Origin: Euclidia mi
Lineage: Eukaryota > Arthropoda > Insecta > Lepidoptera > Erebidae
NCBI GenBank assembly: GCA_944739405.2
Contig: OX123183.2
Span: 94,626,729-94,690,728 of the forward strand
DNA length: 64,000 nucleotides
Direction of reading: 5' to 3'
A program made the translations under genes and the position numbers. The stretch's first letter is position 1; each line of letters starts with the position of its first letter. The notes beneath the pieces are model-generated. The model was not told the DNA's origin and made no database searches. It was given only the letters and a program-made list of their open reading frames with translations. Positions 55,261 through 64,000 of this stretch are shown piece after piece.

Positions 55261-56240
55261 ATAAATTATAAATGAATATAAATAAATATCTTTTAATATT
55301 TATTTTCTTTGAAACAACACATATTTGAAGTGAAAGAATTTTTTTATATTTTTCCATACAAACATGTATGACGAGAGCTAACGAAAAAGCAGTAACTCAA
55401 ATTCTAATTCTATAATTTTCTAAGCGACATAGCAGTATCTCATGAATAAGGTATATCCACATATATTTGATGTTTCATCTATTTTGAAAAATAATAATGG
55501 GTTGGGTTTCGAAACGAGTCGCCTGAATTTGAGGGTATTGGTAGTGTAGGGGGCTTAAGGTAGTTCGTTTTAATCCCTTAAAAGTAATTTTGGCTGCCGG
55601 AGTTGCGTCTAAATATTTTTAAACAATTTCCAAAATTTCATAAATACTTCGGCAATTATGCAAAACAGAACATAGTTTTTATACTTTAGTACAGTTTTAC
55701 AAATGTAATTTTTAGGTTTTATGTGAAAAACGTGAAACGAAACGCAAAACTGCCATCTTGGAATGATCATATTGACAGCTAATGTCAAATTTGTGCGTCA
55801 TTGCTTTCGAGTGCCTTGGGTTAGGTGCGACTGTAATAAGTAAATAAATAGGTTATGTTAGGTTCTCTTTTGACCCTTAATCCGAAAATAGGAGCCCTTC
55901 GCAGGGCTCCGACAACCTTAGTTTATTAAACTTGTGTGATGAATGTGGAAGTTGGCAGTGCCATACACAACGATGTTTGGAGATTTTTTTTTTCAGAGGA
56001 AACCAAGTATTTCCGGCAAGTGAAAATGGTGAGGGGGGTTTCAAGACCTCCCCTGTTCCCTCTCCAATCACTCACAACCCCTAAAAACGGCGACGTATTT
56101 CGAAACCTTTGCCATAATAATTATACCTATAATAACAATAAACATCCATAAATAAATAAAAGAAATCAACTTTTACTAAACTTCAATTATCTCGTAACTC
56201 GCTTTAGTTGAGATACGGTTTTTGCGCTTAGTAGAGCAGT
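55261..56240. other. Non-coding stretch with hairpin-bearing repeat fragments
   Basis: A short hairpin GGAGCCCTTCGCAGGGCTCC lies at about 55,890-55,909, typical of a dispersed lepidopteran repeat. At 55,980-56,060 a polypyrimidine-AG tract and GAGGGGGGTTTCAAGACCTC (a small stem) occur. No gene. Confidence 0.35.
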
Positions 56241-56345
56241 ATTGTGTTTTTTAGGGTACCGTAGCCAAAAATTGTACAAACGGAACCCTTATAGATTCGC
56301 AATGTCTGTCTGTCTGTCCGCCTGTATGTCACAGCCAATTTATTG
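56241..56345 (-). repeat. Fragment of dispersed repeat Rep-C
   Basis: TTTTTAGGGTACCGTAGCCA then AAACGGAACCCTTATAG and CTGTCTGTCTGTCCGCCTGT correspond, inverted, to the end of the repeat at 59,982-60,651. Confidence 0.55.
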
Positions 56346-57577
56346 CAAAACAGATTTGAAAACTGGCAGGAATGGAATTAGATGTAGGTGTTCTATGAAC
56401 TGCTTCACTATTTTTATACAAAAACAAAACAAACATAATAATGGCCTCTCCATACATGGAACTGACTTAATTATTTTTATCATCTTACGGCACGTAGGTA
56501 TTTACCTACTTTTGTCAACATTTAATACCTAAAGTCTAATGTAAATCAGTTTTGCTCATGGCTGCACTGAGAACAAAAATTGCGCTATGCCTATATTGTA
56601 CAAACAGATTGATGTATGTAATATAAATTTTAATATCAGTATATCAATTCAATATGCTAAAACGTTTTGCTTGCGATTTTGAAATATTGGAATACGGATG
56701 TCGCCAGAATACGGCCGCACGCGACGAGAATGAAGGGGGGCGCCCCGCAGTAGACGGAACTAAGCTCCCTTCACCTCCCCTGCTTCACCCCCTCATTTAC
56801 CAAAACAGTCGCTTAGGACAGCGCCTTAAGGAAATCTCGGTTTAAACGTCAAATTCGGTCGGATAAGATTCGAGAGAATCTTTTTATTTTACCGCGAAAC
56901 TGTAGTAGGTAAGGTACTAACGAAATTCAATTACTGACGACAAAGCGTAGAAATACTCTTTCCCGCTCTGAGAGCGAATAAAATAAAACGGTGTCTAACT
57001 ACGGGTAGGTATTCAATAGCAGATACGGCTGTCCGAGTCGTGACATGAATTGGAGGAAATTTTTTCCGATGCGCGTATGAAAGTGAGTGCAATGGATTTT
57101 AATCTGGAATGAACGGAATCATTTCGTTTATTTGACTATTGTTAGTATGCTTTATCAATAACTTCCTGAAAAGGCTGCCGTTCAAGCACTGTCCACTAGG
57201 TAGGTGAAACGGAATAAAAAATAATTGCTTTATTGGAAAGCAAACAGTTGAGTAAAAATACTCTTGTTCCTTTGTTCAAATTATTAAAATAAAACTTCAG
57301 AGAACCTTCAATGAAGAATCAAATCTCTAATTAATTATAACTTTTTGGTAACAAAAGTCAACGTCTAAATTAATTGCTAAGTTGGCCAATTTATCAGACA
57401 TCGGCTAGTCAAGAGTTAAATTTGTTTAATGTTATTTATAACGATAAAGGCGGAAGCCATTTTTAGTTTTTTTTGGCTAGGCTAATATCATAGTGTATTT
57501 TCAGAATTAACCACCTCCATAGCATTGTGCGTAGTGTAGCATAGTATCCTTAGATTATTATTATGTTAGATATCCTA
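56346..57577. other. Non-coding stretch, nothing recognised
   Basis: The frame at 56,654-56,845 (63 codons) has no domain. No gene. Confidence 0.4.
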
Positions 57578-57740
57578 CTAATATTATAAATACGAAAGTT
57601 TGTGAAGATGTATGTATGGATGTTTGTTACTCTTTCACACAAAACCTACTGAACGGATTTGGATGAAACTTTACAGTAATATAGTTTATATATCAGAATA
57701 ACACATAGGCTACAATTTATAAAGATTTTGTGTAATGTTG
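57578..57740 (+). repeat. Dispersed repeat, ACTGAACGGATTTGGATGAA type
   Basis: ATTATAAATACGAAAGTTTG, CTCTTTCACACAAAACCTAC, TGAACGGATTTGGATGAAAC. Typical of a widespread lepidopteran repeat; similar fragments at 8330-8440. Confidence 0.5.
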
Positions 57741-59371
57741 CCATAATATAAGGAAAAATACAGTTAGGTGTGACCTGTTATTTTTAGACGTTCTAAAACG
57801 CTAGGATATTTTTTTACTGATTTTCATCGTGTTTGCTCTTTCAAAACATTGTTTGCTACAATGTCCACTATCTAGTAGCAATTTTATTATTGTCGAGTAT
57901 AGTTGAATGTTTATTTCACATATACCTATACAAAATATTTTATTTTTAACTAACTAATACTTCACTGCTACTAGGCTGAAAAAATTGGAAAAACGAACAT
58001 CCGTTACTAAATAGCGTTGACTAAACTATTTGTTATAAACACAACCAATTATATCTCTGGTTGCGTTATATTTTAGTGAATTTTGATACACAAACTTTTT
58101 AGGCTTCACACCTTTATATTGGTGGTCGCTTTGTAATGAATTGTATAATGTTTATTGATTTACACAAACCATTAATAAAGATGTGCTGACATAAGTTCAA
58201 AGCTTCTGAAAACTGACATAATATGTTGTTCTAAGTTCATTTAGGTCGTAGTTATTTAAGTTTTTATTCAAGAATTATTTATCTTTAACGAAAATTTAAT
58301 AGTTTGTAACATAGATTTCTTTTTATATTTCACAAGAAGCAACGAAACCAATTCCGAATGAATTGTATATATTCTGTTTGTACATGACTAATGGAAAGAT
58401 AATGACGTTGACAAAATATGGAGGTGAAACATCGTATGTATAGATAGTTCATTTGACAAAGTAACGACAAAAATATCCAATATACGGTGACAAATTACCA
58501 GCCTATAGGATATCTACTACACATAACAGTAAAACTTTTTCTTCGACAGTTTTTACGAGCCGTGCAGGGTTCCACTTTCTACGATTCTTTGAAGACCGAG
58601 GTGGGTCGTAATACTTGTTCCATTGAAAAATGACTGGTGAAGACAAATGGCTTGTTATAGGAATATTCTTTGTAATGTTTGTCTTTACAAGCATTAAAAG
58701 GCATACCACGTTGCAAGTATCAATACCGGGTCTTTTTAGCTTGATTTTCCCTTATAAGGCAAGTTTCCTTGCTATAAATCTATTCTTATGCTAGGAAAAG
58801 AGTTCAGTACCTTTAAAAGTTCCATGTTATTCTTATTGTTTGATCAATCATTTCTGGTATGTCTTCTTGCAATAAAGTCTTATAGTTTCTCATATGAGAA
58901 TTAATAGAAGGTGCGTAATCATGTACTTAAGAGTCAATCTTCTGCATATAAAAGACTGATTTATTCATTACTTATTATTGCTTCGCTACAAATAAATCAG
59001 TGATTAATCTATAATAATAATTAGCGCATCTAAGAAAATGAATGTTTTATTTATGATATTTGCTTTGGTTTATTATAAAGATGTAAGCTATGTACATAGA
59101 TTTTCAGACGCAGAATATAATATGCTTAGTTATTTTTCGTATATTCTGTAATAAATATAGATAGATATAGATACAAATATCTTCGTTACAAAAATGTATA
59201 TACAATGTAGGCATTTCTTAGGTTTCATATTGCGTAATTATAAGATTTTTAACACGGCATATACAAAATATATATATCCTTTACCACATAAATAATAATT
59301 TAACGGTGATTATTACACGCTTATTTTAATAAAGCAAACAAAAAAGTATAGCTAATAAAATATACCAGTAG
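57741..59371. other. Non-coding stretch, nothing recognised
   Basis: AT-rich. No frame has a recognised domain. Confidence 0.4.
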
Positions 59372-59384
59372 GTACAAATAAAGT

Positions 59385-59981
59385 CCCCCCCGTGGGATCT
59401 CCACCTTGTCGTGGTGGTGGGGCCCAGTAACCGTGGATTGGTCACCCGCGGTGAAGCTAAGAGGGATCCAGGAGGGGACTTTCCGCGTGGGCTTGGAGGG
59501 GCCTGCGCAGAATGCGTCCAACGGTGCGGGTGCGGGGGACAGTTCTGTCTGTCCCTCGCAGTCGGGTGCGGTCGCGGGAGGAGAGGCGTTTCGGTGTTGC
59601 GTTGTCGCGCGCCCTATCTCCCGCGATCAAATGGAGGCGCAGTGCGCACCATTCGATGCGTCGCGGTGGGGCCGCAGAGGAAGAGGAGATGCGGTGTTGC
59701 GCTGCCGTCCTCCCTATCCTCTGCGGCCGCTGGGTGTTGTGGCGGCGTAGCCCAAAACCTTAATCCGCCGCCAAGGGGGTTTTGTTTGGGGCCCGCCTAA
59801 CCATCTGGCGGGCCAATGCCCGTCGGAGGGTGGCGACGAATGCTTCGGCGATGCCTTACCCTCCGACACACGGGTACATGAGAAAGTCGAGGTGGTTTTT
59901 AGTGGAAACACCACATACTCCGGCTCTCATTTCCCCCAAGAGTCGGAGATCCGAAGGGATTTTCCACCACGTAAAAAAAAA
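59385..59981 (+). mobile_element. R1-like LINE-derived GC-rich segment with poly(A)
   Basis: Begins CCCCCCGTGGGATCTCCACC, TTGTCGTGGTGGTGGGGCCC (resembling a 5' UTR of R1-type LINEs), then in the 3' part GCCGTCCTCCCTATCCTCTG, GCCGCCAAGGGGGTTTTGTT, GGCGGGCCAATGCCCGTCGG and a poly(A) at 59,973-59,981. Two related half-repeats with GGTGTTGCG occur inside. Open frames (up to 141 codons) on either strand show no protein domain. Likely an internally deleted, non-autonomous LINE derivative; related to 16,526-16,819. Confidence 0.6.
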
Positions 59982-60550
59982 TTCGGGCAAGTGCGAGTCT
60001 GACTCGCGCACCGAGGGTTCCGTACGCATTTTACCTTATTTGAGATTGAATTACGCTAGTCCTCTAAATCTGTATAAGCGCCCATACAACTTAGAGGACT
60101 ATCTTAAATGGAGTCTCCTATGTATGTATGGGGACACCCTTAAATTTGCCACTTTTTTTAATTTTTGTAATTTTTCCTTAATTTGTGCTGTAATACCCTG
60201 CTTTTGACCAAATTTCGTGATTCTAGTTCAACGGGAACTAGCATATAGGTTTTCGACCCAAAACCTATAGGGTACTTACGGTTGACCTAGAATTGTCAAT
60301 TTTGGTCAAAACCAAGGTCTTACAGCACAAGTAAAGGAAAAATTCCGAAAATTAAAAAAAGTTGAAAATTAAGGTTAATTTTGGTACTTACAAGTTTTCG
60401 CAAAAATCTAATTTTGACCATATATTTTTATTGGGTTGACCCAGTACCTTGATTTTCATACACCTAATAGCAACCATAGACCTCAGTATCTGGTATAAAT
60501 TTCAATTTGCTAGGTCCACCCGTTCCTGAGAAAATCGGTGGTGACACACG

Positions 60551-60581
<31 letters not shown>

Positions 60582-60651
60582 GGACAAGAAAGTGATCTTA
60601 TAAGGGTTCCTTTTTTTACCTTGAGGTACGAAACCCTAAAAAATAAAAAAT
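59982..60651 (+). repeat. Dispersed repeat Rep-C, long copy
   Basis: Starts TTCGGGCAAGTGCGAGTCTG then ACTCGCGCACCGAGGGTTCC, contains TTAGAGGACTATCTTAAATG (one orientation only), GTGATTCTAGTTCAACGGGA and CCAAAACCTATAGGGTACTT, then a CAGA microsatellite at 60,550-60,582 and the end GTGATCTTATAAGGGTTCCT then TTGAGGTACGAAACCCTAAA. The last part contains GGTTCC...GGTACGAAACCCTA, inverse of the start. Class unknown; another copy at 63,449. Confidence 0.65.
60549..60583 (+). repeat. (CAGA)n microsatellite
   Basis: An ACAG/CAGA tetranucleotide run of about eight units (GGACAGACAGACAGACAGAC...) within Rep-C. A shorter CTGT run in the Rep-C fragment near 56,303 is its inverse. Confidence 0.8.
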
Positions 60652-60664
60652 GTACAAATAAAGT

Positions 60665-60889
60665 GGTAAGCGCGTTAGTGGGCGACCCCAAGAGAGCTAA
60701 TTAGTAATTCATATCCATGTATAAAATTGATATTTTATATACCTAAGTATACTTTTTTTCCAGTTTTTAATGATTTATTTCTTCATTTTGTTAGTTACAC
60801 CTGTATTTTCCGCAATTAAATTTTCCGTTTCGTAATTAAAAAGAAATCGTTACTTTATTTCAGATTTACTGAACACATGTCTTCATCGT
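60665..60889. other. Short spacer, nothing recognised
   Basis: No gene or repeat. Confidence 0.4.
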
Positions 60890-61075
60890 CATCGTTTTAG
60901 CGTTATCTCGATTGCATCAAAGCCCGCTTTTAAGCCTAACAAGATACGACTGAATATTAGCTGCACAAAAGAGCGACTGCTGTCTGACCTCTGCACTCTC
61001 TCCTCCAACATGTATAGGTATATTCTGTAGCATAGACTTGTGTCAGTATATACAAGGGTGCTCTCCATAACAACC
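60890..61075. repeat. Dispersed repeat fragment GCGACTGCTGTCTGACCTC
   Basis: CATCGTTTTAGCGTTATCTC, AAAGAGCGACTGCTGTCTGA and CCTCTGCACTCTCTCCTCCA match a common lepidopteran repeat with GCGACTGCCTGTCTGACCTC. A related head occurs near 48,797. Orientation is probably minus. Confidence 0.5.
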
Positions 61076-63448
61076 ATCAATGATTTTGGTGCCAGCTAGG
61101 AACGACGACTTAACGTGCTCGCCGAGGCACGGACCAAGCTATTCTAAAAATTTCATCAAAATCGTGTAAATATAAGCTAAAAAGCTATGAAGCCATAAGC
61201 GGAAAACATACTTAGTTTTGATACACTAAGGTCTTTTATTTCAATGTCAATGATGACCGTGTAAAAATACCTCGAAATAAAAACATACACAGTAGGTACA
61301 AGCATCTTTCAAATAAGTTTCAACGACGTAAATATTGTGACGTAAATTATTTGATTCCAGCCAAGATCTTTAAATCATGTCCTTAGATAAAAGTGCAGCG
61401 AGCAGCCTGAAATATTTATCAATAAAATAAAGTTGAATATCGGCACCACACAGGTCACCGGACTTGCAAAGTTCTTATTTTTAATTTACAAATGGTTCTA
61501 TACTAAATAACCAATATCACCGATGGATGTCGTCGATGGAGACCGCAGACTAGACACCGCAGGCGTAAAATTTAAACATATCCTGAGTAGGCAATATTTT
61601 TATTTTACGCCAATCTACGCAACTTACTGCAAATTTATCACGTTAACTTTATTGTTTGCTTTAATGCTCTTTGGAACTTATTTTACTACTTAGTAAACTG
61701 TACCATAGCTCCAAAGCAGAGGCAAACACGTACCTACATTCAACTTACTTCGATACTACAATATTGGTGTATGGAACAGGGTAACATGATTCTATATTCA
61801 CACAACTCATCAACTACAAAAGTGCCCAGCAAAAAAATATGTTCTACGAACAACATGTTTACAGGAAGCCCTTAAGTTGATTGAAAGCCAGCACTCATAA
61901 CTGAAAACACAAACTGTTTCAGAAACTGTTTCACTAATCAAATTATTTCATCAATAAAATGGCTAATAGACGGGCGAGCGCCCAAGTTAACTACGTATAA
62001 TAAACTGAAGTCTATTCCTCAAAGTTATCATATTAATTTCACGAGCGATTAGTTATTAAAGCTGGGTATCATTCTATGGGACCCGGTTACAGGTGGAGCG
62101 ATAAATTATATGGAGTCCAACCGTATAGATAGGACATAATTATATTACTGAGTGGCCTTGAATTTTTCGATGTATAAGTAATATAAGTATGGACGTTTTT
62201 GTCATAATAAATACTTAGACACAAAATACTGGTAGACTACTAGGTAGATTTTATTTGCTTTTCTATTATCGACATTATTTTGTTTGTCATTACGTTATTT
62301 TTGCCACAGCTTACATAATTCCTAATTTTATATACGTAAACCAAATATATTTCTAGGTAACCACTACTTGGTTACCTAGAAATATATTTCAAACTCATAC
62401 TACGCAACGCTGACTTTTCAATTATTATGGCTTGCTAAACGATGCAAGAGGCCGTCGTGGGGAGACCTGCATGGCTGAGCATTCTCTATAATATTCTTGC
62501 AAGTCGTGTAAAATCTACCAAATCGCACTTGACTAACGGTGGTCTACATATATTTTAAATCTATTCGTAACCAAAAGACGCATCGGGCTTGGCAGTGGGT
62601 CAATGTATGAAAATGCTGACATTATTATTATCCTTAAAGTAATTACATTGGTGAACTTTGTTTCCTCTATATAAGGTGCATGGATTGGAACATGTGCTTT
62701 TCTCCAAAAATAGACATAATACTTACTCATAAGGAAACTGTACCTATTTATTTGGGGACTACTTTGTTTGTTCTGTGTCAAAAGGCTGATCGTCAATACC
62801 CTCGTAAAAGTAAAGTATTGTCGAGTGAAGAACTCAATTTTCGACACATAGGTCGATTTCGATCTATGCATACTATAAAATATAGTCCTTCCTGTCTGTA
62901 TGAACGCTATAAACTCAAAAACTGCTAAACTGATTATAATCGGTTTTCGCCAAAGTTTCGTTACAAAATAAGAGACAGGATTTAATTAGTTTTCAGTCTA
63001 TTCGATCCGTACAATTTATTGTTTCGAGTCCTAGTGTTTTTTGTCCGTAGATTTAATGTTTGAAGAGCTTACGCGACACAAAATTTAGCGAAGGGTTACC
63101 TTAAAAAATAAATAGCCTCCTGTAGCGCGATGTGACGATTAGTTGACGACTGTCAATGTCACCATTTTGAAACTGATCGTGTATAGCTTTGTAGTCTAAT
63201 AGTATAGTTGAAGCGCACTTAGCGGCAATAATAAAGGAATTATTATTCATTGATAACGCGTATAGCAAATGACAGACATCTAACAATACCTCTGAATAAC
63301 GTCGGTAGGGTAACAATACCGCGCAAATCAATTTTGCTAGATTATCCACCACGACGACTAAAGGCAGCAAAAACTTCGGCAATTAATCTTACTGCGATAA
63401 ATTTTGTAGCGAATTACGTTGGCTCAAAGGATAAAATTTACTTAAATA
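61076..63448. other. Non-coding stretch with a perfect 21-bp hairpin
   Basis: No gene recognised; frames at 62,533-62,928 and 63,101-63,507 have no domain. The only structure is the hairpin at 62,343-62,389. Confidence 0.4.
62343..62389. repeat. Perfect 21-bp inverted repeat
   Basis: AAATATATTTCTAGGTAACCA (62,343-62,363, shown here as 21 nt by position) pairs exactly with 62,369-62,389 around a 5-nt CTACT loop. No repeat family is recognised around it. Confidence 0.9.
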
Positions 63449-64000
63449 AAAATTGGGCAAGTGCGAGTCGGACTCGCGCACGAAGGGTTCCGTACCATTA
63501 TCTATAAAAGAAAATCACGTTTGTTGTATGTATTCTTAAATATTTTTTAAGTTTCCTAGTAATTTTTTAAGAGTACCTGTTTATTAAGATCGAGTAACAA
63601 ATTGCTTCAAAAATAATGTTTGCTGTATGGGAGCCCCCCTTTATTATTTACTTTTTTTAATTTATATATTTATTTTTAAAGGTAATATACAACTACATAT
63701 TCTGTGTAAATTTTAAGCGTCTACCTGTTACCGTTAGTAATTTTGAACAAAAATACAACGCGCCTATACAACATAGAGGACTATCTTAAATGGAGACTCC
63801 ATTTAAGATAGTCCTCTATGTTGTATAGGCGTATTGTATTTATGTATGTGGACACCCTTAAATTTTCCACTTCTTTTAGTTTTTGTAATTTTTCCTTTAT
63901 TTGTGCCGTAAGACCCTGCTTTTGGCCAAATTTCGTGATTCTAGTTCAACGGGAACTACCATATAGGTTTGCGACCCAAAACCTATAGGGTACTTACGGT
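63449..64000 (+). repeat. Dispersed repeat Rep-C, second copy, with 35-bp fold-back; runs off the window
   Basis: Starts AATTGGGCAAGTGCGAGTCG then GACTCGCGCACGAAGGGTTC and follows the Rep-C copy at 59,982 (GTGATTCTAGTTCAACGGGA, CCCAAAACCTATAGGGTACT) to the end of the window. Relative to that copy it has an additional inverted duplication at 63,761-63,831. The 3' end is not in the window. Confidence 0.65.
63761..63831. repeat. Perfect 35-bp palindrome inside Rep-C
   Basis: 63,761-63,795 is the exact inverse of 63,797-63,831 with a single A (63,796) between them. The other Rep-C copy (about 60,078-60,120) contains one arm only. Confidence 0.95.

Larger units (their letters stand above)
59372..60664 (+). 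mobile_element. Composite insertion: R1-like LINE part plus Rep-C, one 13-bp TSD
   Basis: Identical 13-bp repeats GTACAAATAAAGT at 59,372-59,384 and 60,652-60,664 flank two unrelated repeats joined head to tail: an R1-like LINE-derived part ending in A(9) (59,385-59,981) and Rep-C (59,982-60,651), which itself ends in A-rich CCCTAAAAAATAAAAAAT. The pattern fits a single target-primed event in which the reverse transcriptase switched template, starting at the Rep-C 3' end and continuing from the LINE poly(A). The alternative is that Rep-C was present first and the match is fortuitous. Confidence 0.5.

Noticed and set aside
59406..60207. Several GC-rich frames (66-141 codons) in the R1-like LINE segment
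   Set aside because: Overlapping frames on both strands in CG-rich DNA are expected by chance; none has a domain and the related copies at 14,567 and 16,526 do not preserve them.
60549..60583. CRISPR-like array from the CAGA repeats
   Set aside because: Simple tetranucleotide microsatellite within a dispersed repeat, no spacers.

Overview
The window looks like a repeat-dense intergenic or intronic stretch from a lepidopteran (moth or butterfly) nuclear genome. This is inferred from AT-rich DNA packed with dispersed families that I associate with Lepidoptera: RTE-type LINEs with (TATG)n tails, tRNA-derived SINEs ending in the same tail, a second SINE/LINE tail of the type CAGCAGTGGAC...GCTGATGATGA, R1-like GC-rich LINE 3' ends, and repeats with the GGGCAAGTGCGAGTC motif. 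No bacterial-style operons, rRNA operons, CRISPR arrays or functional tRNA genes were found. No complete host protein-coding gene is visible; the best host candidate is one short first coding exon with a splice donor near 20,969-21,005.

Layout. 0-4 kb: an essentially complete RTE-superfamily LINE on the minus strand with an uninterrupted 1019-codon endonuclease/reverse transcriptase ORF and a 12-bp target-site duplication (TSD). 4-9 kb: AT-rich DNA, a GC-rich MITE-like element with terminal inverted repeats and 10-bp flanking direct repeats. 9-11 kb: two minus-strand SINEs and a fold-back repeat. 11.8-13.8 kb: a TTAA-bounded piggyBac-like remnant that carries a nested Penelope-like element (PLE) fragment with inverted terminal arms. 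14.5-17.5 kb: R1-like LINE 3' ends, a LINE C-terminal remnant, a broken mariner and a composite SINE. 20.6-24.3 kb: candidate host first exon, second PLE GIY-YIG fragment, and a doubly truncated RTE LINE with an open RT frame and a 17-bp TSD. 27.9-31 kb: a 5S rRNA-derived SINE and a second composite SINE. 34.6-36 kb: a frameshifted CR1/Jockey-like LINE. 41-48 kb: several SINEs and a 5'-truncated relative of the first RTE LINE with a 12-bp TSD. 48.9-50.1 kb: an inverted BEL/Pao LTR-retrotransposon remnant. 51.1-52.7 kb: an apparently intact Tc1 transposon (26-bp perfect terminal inverted repeats, TA duplication, DD34E transposase). 54.3-55.3 kb: a decayed YqaJ/lambda-exonuclease-like gene. 59.4-60.7 kb: a composite insertion of two unrelated repeats sharing one pair of 13-bp flanking repeats. 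The window ends in another copy of the second of these, with a perfect 35-bp fold-back.

How the parts relate. The RTE LINE encodes the endonuclease and reverse transcriptase. SINEs at about 10, 17, 30 and 41 kb end in sequence matching the last codons, stop codon and (TATG)n tail of that LINE, so it is the probable source of their retrotransposition machinery. The SINEs are modular: the same head occurs with two different tails, and the same tail with different heads. The window is best read as a record of nested and repeated mobile-element insertion, not as a gene cluster. I found no convincing undescribed enzymatic system; the strongest unusual signals are the modular SINEs, the shared-TSD composite, the recurrent fold-backs inside dispersed repeats, and the YqaJ relic.
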